A stretch of DNA of 64,000 nucleotides from Enemella evansiae (GTDB lineage: Bacteria; Actinomycetota; Actinomycetes; Propionibacteriales; Propionibacteriaceae): positions 62,001 to 126,000 of the forward strand of contig NZ_NMVP01000001.1 in NCBI RefSeq assembly GCF_002250705.1, written 5' to 3'. A model generated the notes under the pieces. It ran no database searches and had not been told where the DNA came from. It saw nothing but the letters and a program-made list of their open reading frames with translations. This document shows positions 18,091 through 26,368 of this stretch, piece by piece. A program made the position numbers and the translations under genes. The first letter of the stretch is position 1, and each line of letters starts with the position of its first letter.

Positions 18091-18503
18091 GATGCGCCTC
18101 CCGTCAGTGCCAGGTCCGCGTCGGCCTGCTCGCTCGATGCTGCCGGGTGCCGGCGGGCGTTGCGGCGCTGGACGTGCTCGCGGTGTCGGACGCGGACGAG
18201 AGCGATGAGGCTCATCGGGCCGAGCCAGAGCATTTTGAGCGCGTTCCATGCGCACAGCAGGACGACCAGGTGGAGCCATCCCCACTCGGAGCCGGCCTGG
18301 TCGATGAAGTCGCTCAGGAGCTTGCAAGCCCCAATGTAAGGAGCGGCGAGCAGCACCGCGGGAACGCCCCATTTGAGTCCGCGGCGGGTGTAGACGGCAT
18401 CGCGGATGCGGTTCGTCGGGAAGGACCGGCGGGTCTCTTCCAGGTTCTGCGCGGTGTTCTCGCTCTGACGCCAGCGGCGTCGGACGCGGTCGCTGAGGAA
18501 CAT
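18087..18503 (-). CDS. Small membrane protein of unknown function
   Basis: 138 residues with a basic N-terminus (VRRRWRQSE) and two probable membrane helices (about residues 45-68 and 76-103, including LHLVVLLCAWNALKMLWLGP), then a basic tail VRVRHREHVQRRNARR. I do not recognise the family. It is translationally coupled to the recombinase-domain gene. Confidence 0.65.
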   Translation of the reverse strand: MFLSDRVRRRWRQSENTAQNLEETRRSFPTNRIRDAVYTRRGLKWGVPAVLLAAPYIGACKLLSDFIDQAGSEWGWLHLVVLLCAWNALKMLWLGPMSLIALVRVRHREHVQRRNARRHPAASSEQADADLALTGGAS

Positions 18504-18708
18504 CGTGGGCCTCCTTCAACACGGTCGAATGATCGAAGCGGCGTGTTGGTGGTGGCCCCTGGAAGGGGGGGCGATCCCGAAGGACCCTACAGATTGGAAG
18601 CCTGCGCTTCACCTCCTAATTTACGTCCGCGGTGCGCCAAGTGGAAGGGGCTCATCGTGGCGCCGGTGCACCTGGTCGGTAGTACCTGCGAGTAGAAGGA
18701 CCCCGATC

Positions 18709-19101
18709 ATGGTTTCTCTGGCTGACTACGCCCGCGACGAGCGGACGGCCCGCGTGATGCTCTCGATGATCGTCGAGCCCGATGACGCCAACGTCGGCCG
18801 CCTGCTGCGACGCGAAGGCGGCATCGAAACCCTCCGGCTGCTCCACACGGGCGGTCCGATGCCCGGCATCCGGCCCGAGGAAGCGGAGATCCTGCACCAC
18901 ACCGTCCAGCAGACCGGTACGCGGGTCGGCTTCGAGAACGATCTGGCCCACGTCCTCGACGGCTCGTATACGCCGCTGATCCCCGGCGATGCTCACTGGC
19001 CGGTCTCGGTCGACGCGCTGGGAGAACGCGCCCCCTACGTGCTGTGGGCGAGAGGGGCGACCTCGTTCCTCGCGACCCGGCGCGATGCACGGTATTGGTA
19101 G
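18709..19101 (+). pseudogene. dprA: dprA, 5' part, interrupted by the mercury transposon
   Basis: Encodes the N-terminal part of a DprA/Smf-like protein (ERTARVMLSMIVEPDDANVG; GERAPYVLWARGATSFLA). DprA binds single-stranded DNA and loads RecA. AAGGA precedes the ATG by 8 nt, and a GGTGCACCTGG leader lies further upstream. The reading frame runs out at a TAG nine bases inside the inserted element. Joining codon CGG (ends 19092) to TAC (27988) restores a continuous DprA reading ...RDAR-YRGEVTITGSR. The gene is therefore broken by the transposon, not naturally short. Confidence 0.85.
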
Positions 19102-19197
19102 TGCGCGTTATTTGATTTGGCGCTATTTGGCGGACGGGGGATTCTGCGCGACTTTCCGTTCTCGTCGCTTGGGAGAGCCGAGAGGATTTTCCGTGAG

Positions 19198-19587
19198 CTA
19201 CAGGTACCGGCAGACCTGGTCCGCGCTGCACGAGTCGGGGTCGGGCTGCGCGGCGTCGTGCCTGAGCTCGGCGATGGTGTCTCGGAGCGCTGTGAGCTGG
19301 GCGATCTGCTGCTCGATCTCGGCGAGGCGCGCGTCGAGGAGATCGCGCACGTGCTCGCAGGGAGCAGCGCCGCCGTCGCGGATGTCGAGGATCTGGCGGA
19401 TCTGGGCGAGGGTGAGGCCCGCGGCCTGGCCGCGGTGGACGAAGTCGATCCGGGCGGCCGTCTCGGGCGCGTAGTCGCGGTATCCGGACGGCGTGCGCTC
19501 GGCCGGGGGCAGCAGGCCCTGCTCCTCGTAGAACCGCAGCGTCTTCGCCGTCGTTCCCGCCCGCTCGGCGAGTTCCCCGATGCGCAT
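19198..19587 (-). CDS. merR: MerR family mercury-responsive regulator
   Basis: 129 residues. Winged-helix start MRIGELAERAGTTAKTLRFYEEQGL (shown in part: LAERAGTTAKTLRFYEEQG), a dimerisation helix, and cysteines in APCEHVRDLLD plus the C-terminal CSADQVC pair, placed to bind a soft metal. It is divergent from merA across a 20-bp-spaced promoter with a palindrome, the MerR arrangement: repressor without metal, activator by DNA untwisting with Hg(II). Confidence 0.92.
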   Translation of the reverse strand: MRIGELAERAGTTAKTLRFYEEQGLLPPAERTPSGYRDYAPETAARIDFVHRGQAAGLTLAQIRQILDIRDGGAAPCEHVRDLLDARLAEIEQQIAQLTALRDTIAELRHDAAQPDPDSCSADQVCRYL

Positions 19588-19620
19588 CGCAGGCCCCCTT
19601 TTCTTTCGGCAGAAGCCTTC

Positions 19621-19652
19621 TTGACCTTCCCCTGCACTGGAAGGTCCAGTAT
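19621..19652 (+). promoter_or_regulatory. mer promoter with MerR operator
   Basis: Minus-35 TTGACC at 19621-19626 and minus-10 CAGTAT at 19647-19652 are separated by 20 bp, the over-long spacer typical of MerR promoters. Within the spacer region is a perfect inverted repeat GACCTTCC-8-GGAAGGTC (19623-19646). Confidence 0.85.
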
Positions 19653-19691
19653 GGCCGAGAAAGAAGAGAAACCCAAGTGACGGGAGCTGCG

Positions 19692-21116
19692 ATGCCCACG
19701 AAGTACGACCTCGCCATCATCGGATCGGGCGGTGGTGCGTTCGCCGCCGCGATCCGCGCGACCACGCTCGGCAAGTCGGTGGTGATGATCGAGCGCGGGA
19801 CGCTCGGTGGCACCTGCGTGAACACCGGCTGCGTGCCGTCGAAGGCCCTGATCGCCGCGGCCGACGCACGGCACTCCGCGGCCGACGCCGCCGACCGGTT
19901 CCCGGGGATCGCGACGACGGCGGGGCCAGTGGACATGCCCGCCCTGATCGCCGGGAAGCAGGCGCTGGTCGAGTCGCTGCGGGGCGAGAAGTACGCCGAC
20001 GTCGCCGACTCCTACGGTTGGGCCGTCCGCCGCGGCGACGCCGCGTTCGCCGGCACCCCCGACGCACCGGTCCTCCAGGTCGCCGGGGACGACGGGAGCA
20101 CCGAGACGATCGAGGCCGGGCACTACCTGGTCGCGACCGGCTCTCGGCCGTGGGCCCCGCCGATCGACGGCCTGGACCAGACCGGGTACCTGACCTCGAC
20201 CACGGCGATGGAGCTGACCGAACTCCCTGAGTCCCTGCTCGTGCTCGGCGGCGGCTACGTCGCCCTGGAGCAGGCGCAGCTGTTCGCCCGGCTCGGCTCC
20301 CAGGTCACCGTGCTGGTCCGGTCCCGGCTCGCGTCGAAGGAGGAGCCGGAGGTGTCCAGGACGCTGCAGGAGGTGTTCGCCGACGAGGGCATCCGGGTGG
20401 TCCGCCGCGCGCTGCCGACGCGGGTGTCCCGCGACGCCGCGACCGGGCAGGCCGTCGTCACCGCGGACGTCGCCGGCGGCCGGGAGGAGTTCCGCGCCGA
20501 CCAGGTGCTCGTCGCCCTCGGACGACGACCGGCCACCGATGGGCTCGGCCTCGACAGGGTCGGGGTCAAGACCGGGGACCTCGGCGAGGTGGTCGTCTCC
20601 GACCGGATGCAGTCCTCCCACCCGCGGATCTGGGCCGCGGGCGACGTGACCGGCCACCCCGAGTTCGTCTACGTCGCCGCCCACCACGGCACCCTCGTCG
20701 CCGAGAACGCGTTCGCCGACGCCGATCGGGCCGTGGACTACGCCCGACTGCCGAGGGTGACGTTCACCGGCCCGGCGATCGGCGCGGTCGGGATGACCGA
20801 GAAGGACGTCGTCGCCGCCGGGATCCGCTGCGACTGCCGCGTCCTGCCCCTGCACCACGTGCCCCGCGCACTGGTCAACCGCGACACCCGCGGCTTCGTC
20901 AAGATCGTCGTGGACGCCGACACCGGGAAGATCCTCGGCATCACCGCCGTCGCCAAGGACGCCGGCGAGCTCGCCGCCGCCGGGGTCCACGTGCTCGGCA
21001 AGACGGTCGCCGAGGTCGCCGACGCCTGGGCCCCCTACCTGACCATGGCCGAGGGCATCCGGATCGCCGCCAAGGCCTTCACCACCGACCCGTCGCTCCT
21101 GTCGTGCTGCGCGTGA
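19692..21116 (+). CDS. merA: Mercuric reductase
   Basis: NADPH-dependent flavoprotein reducing Hg(II) to volatile Hg(0) in the cytosol. 474 residues: FAD-binding GSGGGAFAAA, the redox disulfide GTCVNTGCVPSK (Cys42 and Cys47), NAD(P) site VLGGGYVALEQ, second FAD motif IWAAGDVTG, dimerisation domain, and the diagnostic C-terminal CCA that passes mercury to the active site. There is no N-terminal metal-binding HMA domain. The ATG at 19692 follows GGGAG; the in-frame GTG at 19677 lacks one. First gene of the mer operon. Confidence 0.96.
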   Translation: MPTKYDLAIIGSGGGAFAAAIRATTLGKSVVMIERGTLGGTCVNTGCVPSKALIAAADARHSAADAADRFPGIATTAGPVDMPALIAGKQALVESLRGEKYADVADSYGWAVRRGDAAFAGTPDAPVLQVAGDDGSTETIEAGHYLVATGSRPWAPPIDGLDQTGYLTSTTAMELTELPESLLVLGGGYVALEQAQLFARLGSQVTVLVRSRLASKEEPEVSRTLQEVFADEGIRVVRRALPTRVSRDAATGQAVVTADVAGGREEFRADQVLVALGRRPATDGLGLDRVGVKTGDLGEVVVSDRMQSSHPRIWAAGDVTGHPEFVYVAAHHGTLVAENAFADADRAVDYARLPRVTFTGPAIGAVGMTEKDVVAAGIRCDCRVLPLHHVPRALVNRDTRGFVKIVVDADTGKILGITAVAKDAGELAAAGVHVLGKTVAEVADAWAPYLTMAEGIRIAAKAFTTDPSLLSCCA

Positions 21117-21136
21117 ACGAACTGGAGGAACCCACG

Positions 21137-21787
21137 ATGTCTGACCTCAGCATGCAACTGCCCGAGCGGCTCAGCCGACTGGGAGAGACCGGCCTGCTCA
21201 TCCCGCTGCTGCGGCTGCTCGCCGACGGTGACCCCGTCACCGTCCAACAGCTGTCCGTGGCTGCGGGCCGCACGATCGACGAGGTACGGCTCGGACTGGC
21301 CGCGATGCAGGACACCGAGTACGACGACCAGGGCCGAATCGTCGGCCAGGGCCTCACGCTGCGCCCTACACCGCACCGGTTCACCGTCGACGGTGAGGAG
21401 CTCTACACCTGGTGCGCCCTGGACACCCTCATCTTCCCGGCCCTCCTCGATCGCCCAGCGCGCGTGGAGTCCGTCTCCCCGGCCAGCGGAGAGACGATCC
21501 GCGTCACCATCGATCCGGTTGCCGGTGTCACCGGCGTCACACCCCCGAGCGCCGTGGTGTCGCTGGTGAACCTGGAGCAGATCACCTCGATCCGCTCGGC
21601 CTTCTGCAACCAGGTGCACTATTTCGCCTCCGTCGACGACGCCACCGGGTGGCTCTCTGAGCATCCCGGTGCCGAGGTGGTGTCGGTGGCCGAGGCCTAC
21701 CGGATCGGCAACGAGCTCACAACGAGCCTGCTCGACCTGCTTCAGGACGACACCCCGGTGGCCGACGACTGTCCCCGCTGCTGTTGA
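21137..21787 (+). CDS. merB: Alkylmercury (organomercurial) lyase
   Basis: Cleaves carbon-mercury bonds, delivering Hg(II) to MerA, so the element confers broad-spectrum resistance. 216 residues with the catalytic set visible: Cys and Asp in YTWCALDTLIFP and the second Cys in RSAFCNQVHYF, as in MerB Cys96/Asp99/Cys159. The N-terminal winged-helix-like domain is present. It ends in CPRCC, an extra cysteine cluster that may bind mercury. Start ATG at 21137 is preceded by GGAGG. Confidence 0.95.
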   Translation: MSDLSMQLPERLSRLGETGLLIPLLRLLADGDPVTVQQLSVAAGRTIDEVRLGLAAMQDTEYDDQGRIVGQGLTLRPTPHRFTVDGEELYTWCALDTLIFPALLDRPARVESVSPASGETIRVTIDPVAGVTGVTPPSAVVSLVNLEQITSIRSAFCNQVHYFASVDDATGWLSEHPGAEVVSVAEAYRIGNELTTSLLDLLQDDTPVADDCPRCC

Positions 21788-21816
21788 CCCGCGACACAGA
21801 AGGATTCGAGAACGCT

Positions 21817-22116
21817 ATGACCTCCAAACACGACGACCGAACGCGAGGCGGTGGCCTACTCCTGGGAGCCGGTGCCGTGCTCCTCATGACGATCTGCTGC
21901 GCGCTGCCCGTGCTCATCGCCGGCGGAATGCTTACTGGCATCGGCGGGCTCCTTCTCGGCAACCCGTGGGTGATCGGCGTGGGCATTGCGCTCCTCGCGA
22001 TCGTGCTGCTCGTCGTCGTCCGCCGCCGAACCCGCCGCGGCCGTGTCGAACCTGACTGCTGCCCGCCCACCGAATCCGCTCACCGCACCGACCCGAAGGG
22101 CGAACAGAACCAATGA
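21817..22116 (+). CDS. Small mercury transporter-like membrane protein (MerF/MerT type)
   Basis: 99 residues with two membrane helices (about 14-36 and 42-62). The first contains an adjacent cysteine pair in LMTICCALPVL, the hallmark of MerT/MerF-type mercuric ion uptake proteins. A second pair, DCC, lies in the cytosolic tail. It probably passes Hg(II) across the membrane to MerA. The assignment as a MerF/MerT analogue rests on size, topology, paired cysteines and operon position. Its stop overlaps the next ATG. Confidence 0.75.
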   Translation: MTSKHDDRTRGGGLLLGAGAVLLMTICCALPVLIAGGMLTGIGGLLLGNPWVIGVGIALLAIVLLVVVRRRTRRGRVEPDCCPPTESAHRTDPKGEQNQ

Positions 22117-22631
22117 TCAGCTCCCGCGCCCGTCGTTCGCTCGCCACCCTCCTGCTCGCAGGCTCGCTCATCCTGACCGCCTGCGGCACCGTTGATAAGG
22201 ATCCCGTCTCTGCCGAGACTGCCACCGCCGCGACGGTGACCAGCATCGACGCTCAGCGGATCAGCCTGCCCGCCGCCGGGAAGCCCACCGCGGTGTTCTT
22301 CTTCTCCGTCGGCTGCGGCGAATGCGTCGGCGGAGTCCGATCCCTCGGTCAGGCGGCAGCCGCGGCCGAGGAGGCCGGCATCGATGCCCAGTTCCTCGCC
22401 GTCGACATGGATCCGCGCGAACCTACCGAGACCATTCAGAGGTTCATGGAGTACGTCGACGCCGTGCATGTCCCCGCCGCCATCGACGAGGGCGCGGCGC
22501 TGTCCCAGCGCTTCGGGGTCGCCGCGCTGTCTACACTGATCATCGTCGACAGTGACGGACAGGTGACCTTCCGCGCCACCGACCCCGACGCCGATACGAT
22601 CGTCTCCGCGCTCCACAAGGCCGGGGCCTGA
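22113..22631 (+). CDS. Thioredoxin-like lipoprotein of the mer operon
   Basis: 172 residues. Signal peptide with lipobox LTAC (Cys near residue 24) for membrane anchoring on the outer face. The thioredoxin-like domain has a CGEC motif (FFFSVGCGECVGGV) in place of CxxC/CGPC. Probably an extracytoplasmic thiol protein that captures Hg(II) and hands it to the adjacent CcdA-like membrane protein; this is inferred from context. Sits between the small transporter and the CcdA-like gene with ATGA coupling. Confidence 0.82.
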   Translation: MISSRARRSLATLLLAGSLILTACGTVDKDPVSAETATAATVTSIDAQRISLPAAGKPTAVFFFSVGCGECVGGVRSLGQAAAAAEEAGIDAQFLAVDMDPREPTETIQRFMEYVDAVHVPAAIDEGAALSQRFGVAALSTLIIVDSDGQVTFRATDPDADTIVSALHKAGA

Positions 22632-22634
22632 GCG

Positions 22635-23555
22635 ATGGGCGGACTCCTCGCCCTTGCCTTCGCCGCCGGGATGATCGCCCCCGTCAATCCCTGCGGCTTC
22701 GCGCTGCTCCCGGCCTGGATCACCCATGCGCTGGGCGACGCCGCCTCTTCCTCAGCCCCGGTGCGCCTGCTGCGCGCCCTACGGGCTGGCCTCGCGCTGA
22801 CGATCGGGTTTGCGGGCACGCTCGCCTTGGCTGGCGTCGCGGTAAGCGCCGGCGCACGGGGCCTGATCCAGGCCGCCCCAGCCCTCGGCCTCGCCGTCGG
22901 GATCCTGTTGGTGCTGCTCGGCGGGGCGATGCTAGCCGGACGCTCTATGTCCCTCCGGCTTCCCGGCATACCCGGCCGCGCAATCGAACGGCTGCCCAGC
23001 GCCGTGCGCATGGTCGTCTTCGGCGTCGGCTACGCCGCGGCCTCGCTGTCGTGCACCTTCGGCGTACTCCTCGCGGTCATCGCCCAGGCCCAGGCGACAG
23101 CCAGTTTCGTCGGGCTGCTCCTCGTCTTCGCCATCTATGCCGCCGGCTCCGCCACCGTCCTGCTGCTTGTCGCCGTGGTCGCCGCCGTAGCCGGTTCTGT
23201 GCTGTCCAGGCGGATCGCCGCACTGACACGATTCGTTCCCAAGGTCACCGCCGCCGTCCTGATCCTCACCGGCGTCTACCTGGCTTGGTACTGGTTTCCA
23301 GTTGTCGTCGGCGATGCCCCTTCCGCAGGGCGCACCGACGTCGCCGCTGTCTCGGCGACGATATCGAACTGGCTCCAAAGCAACACCGGCGTCATCGCCG
23401 GCCTGTCTACCACCGTGGTGCTCATCGTGCTACTAAGCGGATTCCTTCATCAACGCCGTCGGAACTCCGGACGGAGGACCGAGGAGGACTGCTGCGACCC
23501 TCAGTCGACGCACTCTCCCGGGGACCGGCCGAGCGTGCCGACCGAGCGGCATTGA
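22635..23555 (+). CDS. CcdA/DsbD-like membrane protein of the mer operon
   Basis: 306 residues with six or more helices of the CcdA/DsbD transmembrane family, carrying the paired helix cysteines in PVNPCGF and SLSCTFGV. The C-terminal tail contains DCC. CcdA moves electrons across the membrane. In Gram-positive mer operons such proteins accompany a thioredoxin-like partner and are proposed to help mercury uptake or keep thiols reduced. It starts 3 bp after the lipoprotein gene. Confidence 0.88.
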   Translation: MGGLLALAFAAGMIAPVNPCGFALLPAWITHALGDAASSSAPVRLLRALRAGLALTIGFAGTLALAGVAVSAGARGLIQAAPALGLAVGILLVLLGGAMLAGRSMSLRLPGIPGRAIERLPSAVRMVVFGVGYAAASLSCTFGVLLAVIAQAQATASFVGLLLVFAIYAAGSATVLLLVAVVAAVAGSVLSRRIAALTRFVPKVTAAVLILTGVYLAWYWFPVVVGDAPSAGRTDVAAVSATISNWLQSNTGVIAGLSTTVVLIVLLSGFLHQRRRNSGRRTEEDCCDPQSTHSPGDRPSVPTERH

Positions 23556-23575
23556 GCGGCTCCTGCACGTCAAGG

Positions 23576-23771
23576 TCATACGACGTGGTTGACCGGAACG
23601 ACGAACTCGGACACCAGACGCCCTCCCACCCGACGCCGATCATCGGACACGGCGTGGGTGTTGTTCGTGGCCTATGTCGAAGGAGAGCGCGGCCACGATC
23701 AGGACGAGTTGACCGCCGAGCAGAATCGGTGCCGCCCGATTCTCACGACGTGACATCCCTGGAAACGTCAT
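23576..23771 (-). pseudogene. Possible frameshifted small membrane protein
   Basis: From an ATG at 23771 (minus strand) the frame reads MTFPGMSRRENRAAPILLGG and a hydrophobic QLVLIVAALSF. It then hits a stop early, while a shift near 23690 gives a plausible continuation with NNTHAVSDDRRR and a stop at 23576. This looks like a small one-helix protein broken by a frameshift. Otherwise the 225-bp gap between the ccdA-like gene and the zinc-ribbon gene shows nothing. Confidence 0.3.
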
Positions 23772-23780
23772 CGTCAGATT

Positions 23781-25955
23781 TCAGTGCAGGACGACTGGGA
23801 GGGGCATGCCGACGCGCTCGACGACCGCGGCGGCGTAGGCGGTGCTGTTCGCGCCGATCGCGTTGGACCAGGCGATCGCGGAGGAGATGTCCAGGCCAGT
23901 CAGCCGGCTGAGAACGACGGGTGGGAGTTCCTGCGCGAGCGCTATCAGCGCGCCGGTGCGGGCAAGTCGCGGCGGGATGCCGGCAGCGCGGAGCCGGGTA
24001 TTCAGCGTGTCGGGGGCCATGTGATGCCCGGCCCGGGTTCCGGGATAGACCCACTCCTGTTCGATGCTCTCCACGAACATGCGAGGCGCGGTGCGGTTGC
24101 TGGCGGCTCCCGCGGCCGCCGGCGCGAGCTCGGCGGGGAGCACGAGAGGTTCCTGGCCGAGGCGGACGACCACGGCCTGGTCCGTGACGGTGACGTCTTC
24201 CGCGCGCAACTGGACGATCTTCGCCGCCCGGACGCCGAACATGAGCATCAGCCCCGCGGCGAGCTTCGTGTGCGGGTTGATGGACGGGTCGGAGGTGACA
24301 TCGGCGAGCAGCCGCCAGCGTTCCTCGTCGCTCATGGCTTGCGGGCTCAAGGCTCCTGATGGCGGGCGTGGAGCGGTGAGCGGTCGGGATGCGCCGGCCC
24401 GTGCGGTCCAGGTCAGGAAGTGGTGCAGGAACGGGCGTCGGCCGCCGGTGAGCCATTCATCGACATCCGCCTGGGTGAGGGACACGAGAGAACCTCCGCG
24501 GGTATGGATCCATTCCAGCAGTTCGATGATCCCCGCGATCTCGAGCCGCCGCCAGGACAGCTGGCCTGATCGGGACGGCATCGTGTTGCGGCGCAGTGCG
24601 CGCAGGTGTCGCCATCGCGCGTATTGGGTGACGGTGCGCTGTTCACCCGGGTCGGGGATCTCGGCAAGTGCGCTGTCGAGCCAGAGCTCGAACCGGGCGA
24701 GCAGCTCGTCCCGCGGTGGGAGCAGCCCGTGGTCGATGAGCACGGACCGAACCGCTCGGGTCTGATACTCCGAGCCGGCCTGGTCGAGGTAGGCGTGAGT
24801 GCGCAGGGATGGGGCGGTGAGCACTCGGGTGATCAGCGTGCAGGCGACGGTGCCGCGTTCGAAGGCGTAGACGATCTTCGACGGAGCACCCTGGAACCAC
24901 CGCTCTCGCAGATGCGCGATGCGTGCATCGGAGGCGGCGAGCTCGTCGGGCACCATCTCCCGGATCATCTGATCGGCTCGGCAACGGGGGCAGAGCTTCG
25001 CGATCAGCCGTGTGATGGTCCCGCAGCTGGTGCAGGGGCGGAACGACTCCGGTTGGCGGGGATAGCAGAGCGGGCAGAACGGCCGGCCCTCGATCCGGCC
25101 GTTCACTATCCGAGCGTCTCCGCAGCTTGTGCAGGTCTCGATGATCGGCGGAACGCAGGCCCAGCAGAGATAGCCGGAGCCGTCTTCGGTGCGCTTGTGG
25201 CGCAGCCGGACCTCCCCGCAGCTCACGCAGGGCTGGCGAGGGTTGGAGCACTGCTCGCAGGCGGCGCGCGCGGTTCCCGGCCAGCGGCATTGCCGCTCGT
25301 TCCCGCAGATCGTGCAGGTGTCGACGCTGGCCTTGTCGGAGCAGGGTTTGCAGATCGCTTTCTCGCTGCCGTGGAACAAACAGGGCGCAAGCTCCCCGCA
25401 GTCCGTGCAGGTGTCCAGCCGGGAGGAGCTCCGACACGTTGAACACAGCGGGCCCTCCGGGCTGCGGTAGGCGATCAGTCGATGGTTGCCGCAGCTCACG
25501 CAGACGGCGTTCTCGTCGGGGAGCTTGTTCGTGCAGCGTTGGCAGAGTCGCCGCCCGTCGGAGAGCACCCGCTCCAGGTTGGTGACGTCGTCGCAGCCAT
25601 CGCAGGGGGCATGGTGCGCGATCCGGTAGCAGCGTCGGCAGCTCACTCGTCCCTCGACGCGTTCGGTGAGCGTGCGCGTGGTGCCGCAGCCTCCGCAGCG
25701 TCGTTCGGGCAGACGCGCGCCGTCCGCGTGGAGAAGGTCGTAGAACGTGCCGAACAGCACAGAGCCCGCGGCCGGGTCGGAGAACCACTCCGCGCCGTGG
25801 GCCTGCAGCTCGAGCATCAGCCGCACTCGGCGGTCCCTCCCGTCCGCCGCCATCTGCTCCACCGCTCGAAGGATGGTCGCGGTCGCGACACGGCGATGGC
25901 GGCGGACTTGCTCGACGATGCGCTCGGCCGCTTCGGTTTCATGTCGACCCAGCAT
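23781..25955 (-). CDS. Zinc-ribbon array fused to degenerate tyrosine-recombinase domain
   Basis: 724 residues. Residues about 85-330 hold sixteen CxxC knuckles, that is eight tandem zinc ribbons (CGGC, CRRC, CDGC, CQRC and so on to CPRC). After a linker, the C-terminal 350 residues look like a tyrosine-recombinase core-binding plus catalytic fold (GLMLMFGVRAAKIVQLRAED; WVYPGTRAGHH; RLTGLDISSAIAW). The HxxR box and Tyr box are not recognisable, so it is probably catalytically dead. Its start overlaps in another frame the 183-residue gene upstream, which carries two more ribbons; the two may be one protein split by a frameshift. Proposed role: DNA-binding accessory factor of transposition, comparable in position to a second Tn554 transposase. 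Confidence 0.75.
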   Translation of the reverse strand: MLGRHETEAAERIVEQVRRHRRVATATILRAVEQMAADGRDRRVRLMLELQAHGAEWFSDPAAGSVLFGTFYDLLHADGARLPERRCGGCGTTRTLTERVEGRVSCRRCYRIAHHAPCDGCDDVTNLERVLSDGRRLCQRCTNKLPDENAVCVSCGNHRLIAYRSPEGPLCSTCRSSSRLDTCTDCGELAPCLFHGSEKAICKPCSDKASVDTCTICGNERQCRWPGTARAACEQCSNPRQPCVSCGEVRLRHKRTEDGSGYLCWACVPPIIETCTSCGDARIVNGRIEGRPFCPLCYPRQPESFRPCTSCGTITRLIAKLCPRCRADQMIREMVPDELAASDARIAHLRERWFQGAPSKIVYAFERGTVACTLITRVLTAPSLRTHAYLDQAGSEYQTRAVRSVLIDHGLLPPRDELLARFELWLDSALAEIPDPGEQRTVTQYARWRHLRALRRNTMPSRSGQLSWRRLEIAGIIELLEWIHTRGGSLVSLTQADVDEWLTGGRRPFLHHFLTWTARAGASRPLTAPRPPSGALSPQAMSDEERWRLLADVTSDPSINPHTKLAAGLMLMFGVRAAKIVQLRAEDVTVTDQAVVVRLGQEPLVLPAELAPAAAGAASNRTAPRMFVESIEQEWVYPGTRAGHHMAPDTLNTRLRAAGIPPRLARTGALIALAQELPPVVLSRLTGLDISSAIAWSNAIGANSTAYAAAVVERVGMPLPVVLH

Positions 25956-26368
25956 CGTTTGCAGTACGCGCTCTCACCGGGCCCTGTCTGCACGCGGCGG
26001 GTGTGCCCGCAACGATCACAGAGTCCGCTCCTGGAAGCGAGACGGCGACCGCATGGAGCGCAGATCCGCCCGGTCGGCGTGCGCTGCAGCAGCTTCCGCA
26101 GCCCGCCGCAGTGTGCGCAACGCGGCGGTCGGACAGTCCGCGCTCCAGCCTCGTGGAGGCGAAGCAACAGACTTGCCAGAGCCGGCGTGGTCTGCGGATC
26201 CGCCGCGGTGAGCAGCCCGGGTGCCTGCGTGACCAGGTCGAGCGTCCGGCGGGCAACCGGCAGCTGCCGGAACGAGCCGTTCACGATCTCGGCGATCCGC
26301 TCACGCGGAAGAGCCTGCTCGACGGCGGCGATCTGCGTGGTCAGCGCGGCGAAGACCGGGTCAAGCAT
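25817..26368 (-). CDS. N-terminal part of the zinc-ribbon recombination protein (frameshift or separate)
   Basis: 183 residues. A helical N-terminus (LDPVFAALTTQIAAVEQAL) is followed by four CxxC knuckles, two ribbons: CAHC, CAPC, CDRC, CKRC (about residues 84-140). After CKRCWVD the translation becomes low-complexity Ser/Arg/Lys, whereas the minus-1 frame from 25955 continues with a normal-looking sequence and eight more ribbons. I infer a frameshift, mutational or programmed, near 25950. In the second cassette the equivalent protein is one uninterrupted frame. The ATG overlaps the stop of the HTH gene. Confidence 0.65.
   Translation of the reverse strand: MLDPVFAALTTQIAAVEQALPRERIAEIVNGSFRQLPVARRTLDLVTQAPGLLTAADPQTTPALASLLLRLHEAGARTVRPPRCAHCGGLRKLLQRTPTGRICAPCGRRLASRSGLCDRCGHTRRVQTGPGESAYCKRCWVDMKPKRPSASSSKSAAIAVSRPRPSFERWSRWRRTGGTAECG

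Noticed and set aside
19035..20990. 651-codon minus-strand open frame over merA
   Set aside because: Antisense to merA, which has every mercuric reductase motif; the C-terminal part merely overlaps merR in another frame.
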